Positions 8,925 through 17,177 of a DNA stretch of 64,000 bases are shown here, one piece after another. The position numbers were made by a program, and so were the translations under genes. The stretch comes from Caldicellulosiruptor saccharolyticus DSM 8903 (GTDB lineage: Bacteria > Bacillota > Thermoanaerobacteria > Caldicellulosiruptorales > Caldicellulosiruptoraceae), in NCBI RefSeq assembly GCF_000016545.1, contig NC_009437.1:2754501-2818500 (forward strand). Direction: 5' to 3'. Position 1 is the first letter of the stretch, and every line of letters starts with the position of its first letter. Below the pieces are notes generated by a model, which was not told the DNA's origin, did no database searches, and was given only the letters and a program-made list of their open reading frames with translations.

Positions 8925-10304
8925 ATTGAACTCCTGCGAGCAATTATGCCATATATAAATGAATTTTCAAACAAAATTTCCCATGAACGTATTATTAAAA
9001 ATCCAAAAGTAATAGAAAAACTTAAGGAATTCAAAATATCATATGAAATTCCTGCACTTCAGACAAACGATATAATTAAGTTGTTTCAACAAATAGAAAC
9101 AAAGGAAGCATCACAAAAAATCAAATTTGTTTTTACAGTAGACAGTTCCTATGTAGAGGTTCCCTTAAATAACAACATTCCTTCTGCTACAGTGGGTATC
9201 GTTAACTTTAGCGTTTCTATTGTTGATCTTGAAAAGAAATATTCTCTTAGTAAAAGTGAATTTATTGATCCTCAAAAATTTAATGATATGTTTAATTCTT
9301 CTTTACTTACTTTCGTAACTCCGGGTCATAACGTTATATTGAAAGAAGACCTTAGTACAATTCAATCCATAAGATTGTCTATTTTTGAGTTTTTCTCTCA
9401 AAAACCTTTTAATAACTTATCGTTACTTGATACACTAAAAGATATCTTAAAATCAAAAGATGATAAAATTTCTTTTTTGTGTCCAAATCCTGACTGCCAT
9501 ACAAATATTGATTGGGATTTGAAAAATTCAAATGACTATATTGACAATTGTCCGAGGTGCGGTGAAAGAATATATCTTTCTGATTGGCTTCGTCTTCATG
9601 AAGCAGTAGATGAGGAACTAGGAACTGGGTCTATTCTTTCTAGATTTTCACAAGCAAGTGAACATCTGATTGTTTTAAATCTTTTACAAACAATAATGAA
9701 TAATCAGTTCTTAAATAATCTACTAGAAAATATTGCTTTTATAATAGATGGTCCTCTTGCAATTTATGGTCAGCCTGCTAAACTTCATGCATATATACTT
9801 CGATATTTACATCAGCTTAGAGACAAAGGATTTATATATTTCGGTGTAATCAAAAGTGGAAGACTAAAAGACCATTTTACTATTTTAGAAGAAAGACTGA
9901 AACAACAGGGTATTAATATTCCTTATAATTCTTTTATGCTTGTAAATGATGAGTATCGCTTTAAATATATTCAAAGGCGCCCAAAACAAAATAAATATTT
10001 TGGAATAGAAGTTCTTTATGGACAAGATTTTCTTTTTTACTCGGACAAGGGTAAAAAATATGTTATTTCACTTCCATATCCAGTACCAGAAAAAAATGAA
10101 TCAGCTTTTGAAAAATATATCTTTAACCATAATACTTACGGTACATTACCAATTGTATTAGATTTACTCAATAGAATTAGTATTGACCTTTACGAAGATG
10201 CGGTTTTACCAATTGCTTTAGCACATAAATTTGCCTCTATAAGCCTTAATCCTGGTATTAAAATCTTAGAAATATTTACTAAAAATTATATCCAACAACA
10301 ATGA
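8925..10304 (+). CDS. nurA: NurA-like nuclease with an internal zinc ribbon
   Basis: About 460 residues. A Cys4 zinc ribbon (CPNPDCHT...DNCPRCGERIYLS) lies near residues 185-215. A NurA-like nuclease core follows, with the Asp motif FIIDGPLAIYG near 275-283 and a helical RYLHQLRDKGFIYFGVIKSG segment. NurA is a 5'-3' and endonuclease partner of HerA. The best ribosome site (AGGAGG, 8914-8919, inside the herA end) points to the rare ATT at 8925. In-frame alternatives are GTG 8898, TTG 8850 (deep in herA) and ATG 8946. The zinc ribbon within the protein is unlike archaeal NurA and may help in DNA or HerA binding (inference). Assignment rests on motif and neighbour. Confidence 0.65.
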   Translation: MELLRAIMPYINEFSNKISHERIIKNPKVIEKLKEFKISYEIPALQTNDIIKLFQQIETKEASQKIKFVFTVDSSYVEVPLNNNIPSATVGIVNFSVSIVDLEKKYSLSKSEFIDPQKFNDMFNSSLLTFVTPGHNVILKEDLSTIQSIRLSIFEFFSQKPFNNLSLLDTLKDILKSKDDKISFLCPNPDCHTNIDWDLKNSNDYIDNCPRCGERIYLSDWLRLHEAVDEELGTGSILSRFSQASEHLIVLNLLQTIMNNQFLNNLLENIAFIIDGPLAIYGQPAKLHAYILRYLHQLRDKGFIYFGVIKSGRLKDHFTILEERLKQQGINIPYNSFMLVNDEYRFKYIQRRPKQNKYFGIEVLYGQDFLFYSDKGKKYVISLPYPVPEKNESAFEKYIFNHNTYGTLPIVLDLLNRISIDLYEDAVLPIALAHKFASISLNPGIKILEIFTKNYIQQQ

Positions 10305-10305
10305 T

Positions 10306-11163
10306 TTAAAAAATAATATTTTCCGTCCCTTCAATTCTAGAAGGGACTATTATTTTGTTGTAAAACATTATTTCTTTTTTCCTCTTAATAGTTCCCGCAG
10401 TATAAATTACATCGATGAGTAAATAAGGTATTCTTTCAGAATAAAACTCCATAACCTCAGTTGCCAAATCATACGTCATTAACCAAGGAATATTTACCAT
10501 ATTGGATAAAATAAATTGGGCTAAATAAGCATGATCTTCTTTTTTGTAAAAATTAGTATAAAGTTCGCTACCTTTCTGATAATATGGTGGATCTAAAAAA
10601 ACAAAAATTTTTTCTTTCCTATTTATAATTTTATTCAAAAAATCAACAGCATCTAAATTATATATTTCTATTTTATCCCTCATTGCAGATATGTTCTTAA
10701 TAATCTTAATAATTCGTTCTTTGTTAAAACGGCAATCAATTTTGTATTTTCCGGTTTGAAGATATCCACCTATCGGTCCAGCGTTTAGTATACCTGAGCG
10801 ATTTGTTCTATTTAAAAAAAGCGTAGAAAAACCTAATTCTAGCACATCAGTTGGTTCTTTAAATTTCCTTTTTATTTCTTTATAAGTTTCAATCGTTATC
10901 GGCGTATTTTCTATCATTTTACATAATTCTTCTGGATAATTCAAAATACTAAACCACAAAGCATATATGGACGGATCAATATCATTTAAGATTATCATAT
11001 CTACTTTCTTATTGAATAACAATGCTAATGCTAAACCGGCACCGCCCGCATACGCTTCAACATAACTATAGTTATTTAATGAATTAAAATCAATTATTTC
11101 AGCAACAAAGCGATATAAAAAACTTTTCCCACCTGGATATCGTAAAGGAGAATAAGATCTCAT
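10306..11163 (-). CDS. Dam-type (D12 class) adenine-N6 DNA methyltransferase
   Basis: 285 residues, normal length for the Dam/DpnM group. The N-terminal SPLRYPGGKS gives motif X, YVEAYAGGAGLAL is the SAM-binding motif I, and VFLDPPYYQ (DPPY) at about 190-197 is the catalytic motif. It transfers methyl to adenine in a target that cannot be read from the sequence. GGAGG lies 5 bases before the ATG. It converges on the nurA-like gene, their stops being only 1 base apart. Such methylases next to nuclease/ATPase genes usually protect self DNA, so it may mark the host for the HerA-NurA pair. An orphan methylase is the alternative. Confidence 0.9.
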   Translation of the reverse strand: MRSYSPLRYPGGKSFLYRFVAEIIDFNSLNNYSYVEAYAGGAGLALALLFNKKVDMIILNDIDPSIYALWFSILNYPEELCKMIENTPITIETYKEIKRKFKEPTDVLELGFSTLFLNRTNRSGILNAGPIGGYLQTGKYKIDCRFNKERIIKIIKNISAMRDKIEIYNLDAVDFLNKIINRKEKIFVFLDPPYYQKGSELYTNFYKKEDHAYLAQFILSNMVNIPWLMTYDLATEVMEFYSERIPYLLIDVIYTAGTIKRKKEIMFYNKIIVPSRIEGTENIIF

Positions 11164-11293
11164 TCATACCTCCGTCCTCATTTTCATCAAAATAAAAAAC
11201 CTAATTCTTTATAATACTATCTTTAATTATAAACTTTAATTATAAAACAATCATTATAAGAAAAATAGCCGAGCTTGTAAAATTAAAACAGAA

Positions 11294-11326
11294 GAGGAGA
11301 GTGCAGCCTTTAGGCACACTCTCCTC
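11294..11326 (-). terminator. Terminator at the end of the replication/recombination operon
   Basis: GAGGAGAGTG/CACTCTCCTC, a 10-bp perfect stem that contains the primase stop codon in its arm, followed on the minus strand by a T-rich stretch. Confidence 0.7.
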
Positions 11327-12431
11327 GAGCTTTTGCAAGCAGATAGTCATCAAAACCTTTATAACTCAAGTTAAATCCAAGCCTTAAAATGCTAATTCCG
11401 GCTTCTTTGAATTTCTTTTTTAGCTTTTCAAATGCATCTTGAACTTCTTTTTTATCATAGTAGTCGTTGTCAACTACTACATATACTTCACCTTCATATT
11501 TCAATCCCAGATTCTTTACAACTTCAACTGCAGAATCGTGGCTATTTGCAATACCAGGGATTCCTATGAACAATTCGCCATCCATTAGATATGAACATAT
11601 GTCTGCCTTCAGTATACCTTCGATTATAAAAGCTCTGCGGCATTTTTCTTCGTTGAACGAACCTGTAACATGAATGAAGTTTTTAGCTGAAGTACCTGTC
11701 GGAACATTCCCCGATGAAAACCAGCGATACTTTCCGCTTGTGCTATTCTCTTTGACAATTCTTACTTGTAAACCTTGAATTCTGCCTTCAAAGTCTTTGG
11801 CTGGTATACAAAAACCGTCGTAGTTGATAAAATCCCAACTACCGTCAGAGTGCCTAAAGAATCCCGGTACTCCTTCTAGGCTTAACCCCTTTTCAATTAA
11901 TGTTTTACAGATTTCCTTTCTTTTCCTCTCATCTCTTACGTTCAAACTCTTGTAACTCTTAAACTTTATGAATGTTTCGGTTAAACCACGCAAAAGTAAA
12001 TGCTCTTTGTGTTTTTCATCTAAGTCTAACAACTTTATGAATTCTCTATAGACTTTATCTCTTTGCTCTACTGGTGCAAGATTGTCGGACTTAACAGTGA
12101 TATTATAGTTAACTGTAGGTTCTGCAACAGCTTTTCGTGCTCTTTTTGTACCTTTCGTGAGTATCTGCGTAAGTTCCTTGTAAGCCTCTTTTGTGTCCAT
12201 GTTGCTCAGCCAAGCGTATAGCTGAAGTGCGTTTCCACCTACACCACACTTGTGACAGAAAAATGTGTTCTTGTAAACATTGATATAAAGGTGCCCTTCT
12301 CCTTTTATCTTGTGTATATCACACTTCGGACAATAAGCGTTCAACTCGTTACCATGTTGTTTTACAATGTTAAGTCTTAACAAGTTCAACACATCATCCA
12401 TCCTGATGTCAATAAGTTCATGCTTCATCAT
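11310..12431 (-). CDS. CHC2 zinc-finger / Toprim primase-like protein
   Basis: 373 residues. The N-terminal primase zinc finger (YCPKCD...FFCHKCGVGGNALQL) spans about residues 33-70. The C-terminal half has a Toprim-like core: AFIIEGILKADICSYL (Glu) and VYVVVDNDYYD (DxD) near 315-325. Proteins of this build are primases or primase-like factors of phages, plasmids and integrative elements. No helicase domain is attached. It is the last gene of the minus-strand operon that starts near 18425, and has its own leader with a Shine-Dalgarno-sequestering stem. Confidence 0.75.
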   Translation of the reverse strand: MMKHELIDIRMDDVLNLLRLNIVKQHGNELNAYCPKCDIHKIKGEGHLYINVYKNTFFCHKCGVGGNALQLYAWLSNMDTKEAYKELTQILTKGTKRARKAVAEPTVNYNITVKSDNLAPVEQRDKVYREFIKLLDLDEKHKEHLLLRGLTETFIKFKSYKSLNVRDERKRKEICKTLIEKGLSLEGVPGFFRHSDGSWDFINYDGFCIPAKDFEGRIQGLQVRIVKENSTSGKYRWFSSGNVPTGTSAKNFIHVTGSFNEEKCRRAFIIEGILKADICSYLMDGELFIGIPGIANSHDSAVEVVKNLGLKYEGEVYVVVDNDYYDKKEVQDAFEKLKKKFKEAGISILRLGFNLSYKGFDDYLLAKARGECA

Positions 12432-12435
12432 GGCA

Positions 12436-12514
12436 CTCCCTCTCCCTTCTTATTTTTTTACTCAGTTTTGTTTTACTCGCTTTTGAGTAAAACTCCGACA
12501 AGAGGGAGAGGGAG
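12436..12514 (-). promoter_or_regulatory. Leader of the primase gene with SD-sequestering stem
   Basis: In mRNA sense CTCCCTCTCCCT (5' arm, 12514-12503) can pair over 12 bp with AGGGAGAGGGAG (12447-12436), which contains the ribosome site. Between them GAGTAAAAC (12493-12485 region) and its inverted copy form a 9-bp hairpin (12470-12493). The 5' arm can also pair with GAGAGG just after the RadC stop. Several GAGTAAAA boxes mark it as a member of the repeated leader set. Confidence 0.6.
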
Positions 12515-12521
12515 CACCTCT

Positions 12522-13013
12522 CTATAGTATTCCTGCTTGTGAGAACGAATAATAATCTTCTTCTGTTACAATAATATGGTCGTTGAGCCTTATGTCCAGC
12601 AGTTGTGCAGCTTCTTTTATTTTCTCTGTGGTTTTGATATCGTCCATTGATGGTTTTGCAGAACCACCAGGATGGTTATGCGCAATGATTATGCTGTGAC
12701 AGTTTGTCAGTAGTACCCTCTTGAAAATTTCACGTGTATTAGCAGGAGCCATGTCGAGTGTCCCTCTGCTTACTTCAAAAATAGCATTCAGGTTTAACTG
12801 CACATCCAGACAAAGTACAACTAAAACTTCTTCAGGTTCTAAATGTAATTTTAAATGTTTTTTTAGAAAGTCAACTGCAAGCCTAACATTCGCAAGTTGA
12901 AAGTTATATGCAAAAGACTCCTCTTTTATTAGTGAAATTCGGTATTTTTGTGCAATACATCTTGGCTCAGGTGCATATACCTTTCTATCAAAAAAACTAA
13001 GCTGGTTTTTCAC
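12522..13013 (-). CDS. radC: RadC/JAB-domain protein
   Basis: 163 residues, shorter than chromosomal RadC (about 220) and lacking the N-terminal helix-hairpin-helix region. The metalloprotease-like JAMM site is present as IIIAHNHPGGSAKPSMDDI (HxHPxG...D). Short RadC-like proteins are common on mobile elements. Whether they act as peptidases or in recombination is unknown. Starts at GTG 13013 after GGGGGAGTTAAAC. The next gene follows after a leader of 90 bases. Confidence 0.85.
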   Translation of the reverse strand: MKNQLSFFDRKVYAPEPRCIAQKYRISLIKEESFAYNFQLANVRLAVDFLKKHLKLHLEPEEVLVVLCLDVQLNLNAIFEVSRGTLDMAPANTREIFKRVLLTNCHSIIIAHNHPGGSAKPSMDDIKTTEKIKEAAQLLDIRLNDHIIVTEEDYYSFSQAGIL

Positions 13014-13024
13014 GTTTAACTCCC

Positions 13025-13079
13025 CCTTTCGGTTTTACTCCGAAAGGAGAGGGAAGAGAAGGATACCCTTCTCAACCCT
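13025..13079 (-). promoter_or_regulatory. Leader of radC: post-stop hairpin plus SD-sequestering hairpin
   Basis: First hairpin GAGAAGG-GTAT-CCTTCTC (13056-13073), extended by AGGG/CCCT, lies right after the upstream stop. Second hairpin CCTTTCGG-AGTAAAA-CCGAAAGG (13025-13047) carries the GGAGTAAAACC box in its loop region and runs into the GGGGGAG ribosome site. Confidence 0.6.
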
Positions 13080-13640
13080 GCTTTTTTTACTTTTTTGTCT
13101 TCCTGAGTTGATAAGTTATACTTCTTTCACCAAGCTGTTCTAAGACATCCTCAGAAATCTTAAGTTTTTTAAGCGACGTTAAAGTGAAGTTTGCAAATTC
13201 AATTGGGTCCTTTCCAAGACTTTTAATATATTCCCAAACTTTACGAGTGTCAAAGCTAAAACTATTTACCGGAGTCAAGCGCCATACTCCTGAATCTGTT
13301 ACAAGTTCTTCTCCCGTTTCTTCTAAATATGTTTTTAATGCATCTTTTGCAGCATTTAATTTCGCTTCAAGTTCTTCAATGTACTTTGCAAGTTCCAATG
13401 CTTTTTGTTTGTCAGTAATATTTTCGCCAAGGCATACTGCTGAGTATGGACAACCTCTGCATGATGAGTAGTTTTTCTCAAATTCTTCTTCAATGCCACT
13501 CATTGAATACAAGAATACTTTCTCATTCATCATTTCTTCAACTCTTGACATCCAGTCCAATGTCTCAACCAGTTTGTTTTGTTCTAACTCTATTTCAACT
13601 TCTTCGTTGTACCTCAAATAGAAGAATGACAGGTAGCGTG

Positions 13641-14949
13641 GGGAGTTAAAATAAAATTGTGTCCACTGTATAATTAGTGTTGAAATAATCACCAAAGGGG
13701 GGCTCACGATTATGGAGAAAAATGAAATTTTTGAAACCGCTAAAAATATGGCTATCGAGCAAGTATTAAATATGTATTGCTCCAAAGATGATCCTACTCG
13801 CCCAGCTTTAAAACAGCTTTTGGAAAACTTGCTCGATTGCTTTATGTTATCAGAAAGAACTGTTTACCTTGCTAAAAACGAAAACGATAAAGGCAATGGT
13901 TTTTACGGCAGAAAACTTGCAACACCTGTTGGCAGCCTTGAAATTTCTGTTCCTCGCACACGCTCTGGTAACTTTCGACCTTCCATTCTCCCTGACCGCT
14001 ACAAAAGGGTTGACAGCTCATACACTGACCTGCTCATGTCTTTAGTCGCCAATGGTTACTCAGAAAGTTCTCTTGTCCAAACTCTTAAAAGCATGAATCT
14101 GCCTTATTCTGAAGACGAAATCGAAAAAATCAAAAACGATCTTAAAAACGAGCTTCAACTTTTCAAACAAAGAGAACTTCCTGAAAGTGCTTTTGCTCTT
14201 ATCATTGACGGTTACCATTGCGAAATTAAAGATAACTCAAAAGTTAAACAAGCTACTTGCTATGTCGTGCTTGGCATTGATTTAGAAGGCAAAAAAGATA
14301 TCTTCGGTATCTACACTTTCTTCGGCAAAGAAAACAAAGCCGATTGGATGAGAGTCTTTGACGACTTAATTACAAGAGGTCTTAAAAAAGTCTTAATAGT
14401 TGTAAGCGATGATTTTCCAGGCATTATCGATGCTGTTAGACTCGCTTATCCCCTTGCCGACCATCAACTATGTTTTGTTCACCTTCAACGCAATGTCAGA
14501 AAACATATGGCAAAAGATGATGCTTCCGTTTTCAACAAAGAGCTTGATAAACTAAGAACTTCCTCTGCTGATTTTGACGAAGCTATTTCAAAGTTCAAAC
14601 TTCTTTGTGAGCAATACTCCTCAAAATATCCTCGATTCATAAAAGGTATTTGCGAAAAAGCAGAGTTCTATCTTGCACATATGAGGTATCCTGAAGATTT
14701 AAGAAAGTACATTTATACTACTAATGCTGTAGAAAGCGTAAACAGTATGATTGAAAAGATAAGAATAAACTCCGGTGGTTATTTTCAATCTGTAGAAGTT
14801 TTAGAGATAAACATATATTTACAAAGAGAAAACTTGCGTCGGGGCAAGTGGAAAAACGGAGTACCTATTCTTAAAAAATGTAGTTACAATATATTACAGC
14901 TCTACAATATACGCTATGAAATGGAAACACAAAATTCTTGACAAGTCTC
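13641..14949 (+). mobile_element. IS256-family element, copy 1
   Basis: 1309 bp. Left end GGGAGTTAAAATAAAATTG, right end reading inward GAGACTTGTCAAGAATTTTG, imperfect inverted repeats. Target duplication GGTAGCGTG at 13632-13640 and 14950-14958. The intact duplication shows a simple insertion into the nuclease gene. All three copies in the window encode the same protein. Confidence 0.9.
13712..14941 (+). CDS. IS256-family (mutator-type) transposase, copy 1
   Basis: 409 residues with the DDE layout of the mutator group: LIIDGYHC (first Asp), VVSDDFPGI (second Asp), LCFVHLQRNVRKH, and TTNAVESVNSMIEKIRI (Glu). It catalyses cut-and-paste or copy-out transposition of the element. The ATG follows AAAGGGGGGCTC. 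Full length; the two other copies encode an identical protein, so all three are recent. Confidence 0.95.
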   Translation: MEKNEIFETAKNMAIEQVLNMYCSKDDPTRPALKQLLENLLDCFMLSERTVYLAKNENDKGNGFYGRKLATPVGSLEISVPRTRSGNFRPSILPDRYKRVDSSYTDLLMSLVANGYSESSLVQTLKSMNLPYSEDEIEKIKNDLKNELQLFKQRELPESAFALIIDGYHCEIKDNSKVKQATCYVVLGIDLEGKKDIFGIYTFFGKENKADWMRVFDDLITRGLKKVLIVVSDDFPGIIDAVRLAYPLADHQLCFVHLQRNVRKHMAKDDASVFNKELDKLRTSSADFDEAISKFKLLCEQYSSKYPRFIKGICEKAEFYLAHMRYPEDLRKYIYTTNAVESVNSMIEKIRINSGGYFQSVEVLEINIYLQRENLRRGKWKNGVPILKKCSYNILQLYNIRYEMETQNS

Positions 14950-15376
14950 GGTAGCGTGTTTCATAACCGTTCTGCTTAAGTGCATTTGCATAAAGGTATA
15001 ACTGTTTTACATCTGAACTCTTCTGCCAGCTTGTCTTCCAGTCCAACACTTTTGATGTTCTGTTATCAAAAAGGTCAATCACAGCTGTGTATTCTGTGCC
15101 AGCAGGTGATGTGAATTTGAGTTCAAACTCAACGTATTCAGGATGAACGCCAGCATAATGTTTTACCTTCTGGGTAAGGAACTGTTTAACATTCTCTCCT
15201 TCGACACCAGTAGTTAAAAATTTTGCAAGTTCTTCGTGGATGATTCTGCCAAACTCCATTGCAGGTGTGGTGTACTCAATTCCTTTTACGTATTTGTAGT
15301 AAAAGGCTTTCTGGCACTTCTCAAAAAGCTGAAGTCTTGAGTAACTTCCTTTCATAACATCAATTAACTCTATCAT

Positions 15377-15432
15377 GTTCAACTCCCCTTTCTTAATTGT
15401 TTTACTCCTGAGGCAGGGGACAAGTCCCTGCC
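15377..15432 (-). promoter_or_regulatory. Leader of the RecB-type nuclease gene
   Basis: Post-stop hairpin GGCAGGG...CCCTGCC (15412-15432), then a GGAGTAAAACA box and AAAGGGGAGTTGAAC before the ATG at 15376. TCCCCT in the hairpin could alternatively pair with AGGGGA of the ribosome site. Confidence 0.55.
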
Positions 15433-15438
15433 AAAAGG

Positions 15439-15669
15439 CTACGCTGGTACATTTTCTTTTTTCCTTACTCTCAGGACTGCTCTTAACACATCTGTTGCCA
15501 TAACAAAAGTGTCCTCATCGACAAATTCTCGCACTTGTTTTAGTGCGTCTTTTATCAGCTCATCGTCGACTACTTTAATTACAGTTCCGTTTTTCTTTAC
15601 AGTGAGTCTAATTTTGCCATCAACAAATGTTATAAGTACAACTTCCCCGTTGTTTACAACTCTTATCAT
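15439..15669 (-). CDS. Hypothetical protein of the element (76 aa)
   Basis: I do not recognise it. A beta-rich N-terminal half (MIRVVNNGEVVLITFVDGKI, TVKKNGTVIKVVDDE) is followed by helices (DALKQVREFVDEDTFVMATD). It is a real gene by its position in the array: ATG directly after GGGGGAGTTGAACC, own leader, and a post-stop hairpin. Acidic and soluble. Confidence 0.7.
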   Translation of the reverse strand: MIRVVNNGEVVLITFVDGKIRLTVKKNGTVIKVVDDELIKDALKQVREFVDEDTFVMATDVLRAVLRVRKKENVPA

Positions 15670-15712
15670 GGTTCAACTCCCCCTTCTTATTGGTATAACT
15701 CCGAGGCAGTTG
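15670..15712 (-). promoter_or_regulatory. Leader of the 76-aa gene, best copy of the repeated unit
   Basis: mRNA-sense GGAGTTATACCAATAAGAAG followed by GGGGAGTTGAACC and the ATG. Two GGAGTT boxes about 22 bases apart; the second is the ribosome site. Confidence 0.65.
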
Positions 15713-15724
15713 CCAGAAAGTTTG

Positions 15725-15838
15725 TTGTTGAAATACTCTGAAAGTGGTATAATTATTTTAGGGGATGTCGGGGATTTATTTTAAAGCGCAGGCGTTGAGC
15801 AGGAAGTGGTAAAGTTTTACTTTACCACTTCTTTTTTT
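15725..15838 (+). ncRNA. Candidate antisense RNA (type I antitoxin) with its promoter
   Basis: Plus-strand promoter TTGTTG (15725-15730), 17-base spacer, TATAAT (15748-15753). A perfect terminator GAAGTGGTAAAG/CTTTACCACTTC (15803-15831) with a T run ends the transcript near 15838, giving an RNA of about 80 nt. It is the only plus-strand signal in a minus-strand operon. It overlaps the last codons and 3' end of the small membrane-peptide gene at 15817-15963, the geometry of txpA/ratA-type pairs. Confidence 0.6.
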
Positions 15839-15963
15839 ATTTGAACCCTGAAGGGTTTTATGCTTAGACTGATTCTATAATTCGCTTTAGTCAGACAAAT
15901 TGCAAGTACACTTACTGCAACCACTACACTGGCTGAAACAATTTTTATTACTTCAATACTCAA
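15817..15963 (-). CDS. Small membrane peptide, candidate type I toxin (48 aa)
   Basis: From TTG 15963, preceded by AAAGGGGGTG at 8-base spacing: MSIEVIKIVSASVV..., a hydrophobic helix (about residues 3-24) and a basic tail (SIKPFRVQIKKEVVK). One membrane helix plus a charged C-terminus, a sequestered ribosome site and an antisense RNA at the 3' end are hallmarks of type I toxins. I do not recognise a named family. A longer reading from upstream GTG/ATG codons would run through the sequestering stem and is less likely. Toxicity is inference. Confidence 0.6.
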   Translation of the reverse strand: MSIEVIKIVSASVVVAVSVLAICLTKANYRISLSIKPFRVQIKKEVVK

Positions 15964-15967
15964 CGAT

Positions 15968-16033
15968 GTCACCCCCTTTGTTTTTGCATGTTTATTTCTC
16001 CCCAACATCCCCATATCTAAAAAAGGGGGTGAC
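15968..16033 (-). promoter_or_regulatory. Long-range SD-sequestering stem ahead of the membrane peptide
   Basis: GTCACCCCCTTT (mRNA 16033-16022) is perfectly complementary over 12 bp to AAAGGGGGTGAC (15979-15968), which contains the whole ribosome site. The loop is 42 nt. Fold-back like this delays or blocks toxin translation in known type I systems. Confidence 0.7.
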
Positions 16034-16043
16034 TTGCCTGCGT

Positions 16044-16093
16044 TGTTGACTCATTAATTGGTGTAACTCAGAGGGAGAGGATGAACCTCTCCC
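16044..16093 (-). repeat. Orphan copy of the operon leader unit after bet
   Basis: Hairpin GGGAGAGG-TTCAT-CCTCTCCC (16073-16093) directly follows the bet stop, then TGAGTTACACCAATTAA and TGAGTCAAC, a degenerate copy of the GGAGTTATACC...GGAGTTGAAC unit. No start codon follows at the expected place, so a gene may have been lost here. Confidence 0.55.
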
Positions 16094-16098
16094 AAATT

Positions 16099-17109
16099 TT
16101 AGGCAGCATTTTCTACTTTGTAATCGAGTATTAAGTTATTTTCTTTTTGGATTTTAGCTTTTATTGTCATATTCTTTTCAAACTGCATTTTTTCGTTTGC
16201 TTCAGCGTATAGAATTTTCTTTTCTGCATCTTCTGTGTAAGCAGTTAATTTGAAATAATCTTTTCCGTTTTTTGCTCTAATAATATTTACTTCTCTGATG
16301 AAAAATAATTGATATTCATCGCCTTGAAACTTTTCTGCTGGTTGTACTTCTGGAGTTGATTGTTTTGATTCTTCGACAGGTCTAACTACTTTCTGCAAAG
16401 CTTGAACTTCTTCTTGATTTTTCATCTTTTCTTGAACTTTTTGGTCTTCTGCCTGTTCAACTTCTTCTGGCTGGACAACTATAGCAGGCTTGTTTTCAAC
16501 TTCTTGTGGGTCTGACATTTCTTCAATGCCGTAAAGTCCCTGAAGCTCTTCCATGAATGCTTCCCTCAATGCTTGTTCAAGTGCGACTTTTCGAATCATA
16601 GTAGCCGGCATTTGCTGCCAGCTTCTCATAGGTTGCCCGTCTTTTCTTCTTCTGAGGTATTCCGAAAGCGATACTGTGATTTTTAGAGGTACCTGCCAGT
16701 CTTTTCGAAAGACTTCTGCCCAGCCTCCTATAAGGGTCTCGTTTTCAAGGGTAAGTGTGCCTTCTCTAAATTCGATACTGCCATTGTCATGCCTTACAAC
16801 AATGCCTGCTCTCCAGCCGTTGCATAGTCCACTCTTTTGCGCACGTCGGATAAAGACATCTTTACTAACAACTAAGCTTGCCGGTTCGTCATTAAATTTT
16901 ATTAAATATACGTCTTTTCTAAATGGATTCAACTTCTGGGCTTCACACAGTTTCATGAACAGTACAACTTCTTCGTCGCTTACTTTTGTTGCATCACCGC
17001 TGACAAGGTACCTTTTTACTAAGTCAAATGTAAGTCTAATTTCTTTTCCGTCTTCAGAAGTGTAAACTACCTCAGGAATATCGTTCCTTTTTATAATACT
17101 CTTTTCCAT
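16099..17109 (-). CDS. bet: Phage-type single-strand annealing recombinase Bet
   Basis: 336 residues. The N-terminal two thirds show the Bet/RecT-like core: LFMKLCEAQKLNPFRKDVYLI, LVVSKDVFIRRAQKSG, GIVVRHDNG, GGWAEVFRKDW, and PATMIRKVALEQALREAF. A Gln/Glu-rich linker (about 215-275) and a beta-rich C-terminal part follow that resembles an extra OB-like module. Bet anneals complementary single strands made by a partner exonuclease; the broken RecB-type nuclease two genes downstream is the likely partner. Typical of phages and integrative elements. Confidence 0.9.
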   Translation of the reverse strand: MEKSIIKRNDIPEVVYTSEDGKEIRLTFDLVKRYLVSGDATKVSDEEVVLFMKLCEAQKLNPFRKDVYLIKFNDEPASLVVSKDVFIRRAQKSGLCNGWRAGIVVRHDNGSIEFREGTLTLENETLIGGWAEVFRKDWQVPLKITVSLSEYLRRRKDGQPMRSWQQMPATMIRKVALEQALREAFMEELQGLYGIEEMSDPQEVENKPAIVVQPEEVEQAEDQKVQEKMKNQEEVQALQKVVRPVEESKQSTPEVQPAEKFQGDEYQLFFIREVNIIRAKNGKDYFKLTAYTEDAEKKILYAEANEKMQFEKNMTIKAKIQKENNLILDYKVENAA

Positions 17110-17177
17110 GTTAACTCCCCTCCAAAAGTTTAGTTTAACTCCAGAGACAGAGCTGGCAGCTGAGGCTCAGCTCTGTC
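17110..17177 (-). promoter_or_regulatory. Leader of bet
   Basis: Post-stop hairpin GACAGAGCTG/CAGCTCTGTC (17146-17177, 10 bp perfect, overlapping the upstream stop), then GGAGTTAAACT and GGAGGGGAGTTAAC before the ATG. Confidence 0.6.

Larger units (their letters stand above)
13087..15376 (-). pseudogene. RecB-type PD-(D/E)XK nuclease interrupted by IS256
   Basis: The N-terminal half (15376 to about 14950) has the exonuclease motifs: SRLQLFEKCQKAFYYKYVKG, MEFGRIIHEEL (His), AVIDLFDNRTSKVLDWKTS (D...DWK) and QLYLYANAL. The C-terminal half (13640 to 13087) has YSSCRGCPYSAVCLG, Cys residues like the iron-sulphur site of Cas4/AddB-type nucleases. IS256 copy 1 lies between them, flanked by GGTAGCGTG on both sides. 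Removing the IS and one 9-bp repeat restores the frame (NGYETRYLSFFYLRYNEE). Beside Bet it was probably the 5'-3' exonuclease of a Red-like recombination pair. It is now broken, so that role is lost unless the IS excises precisely. Confidence 0.8.
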
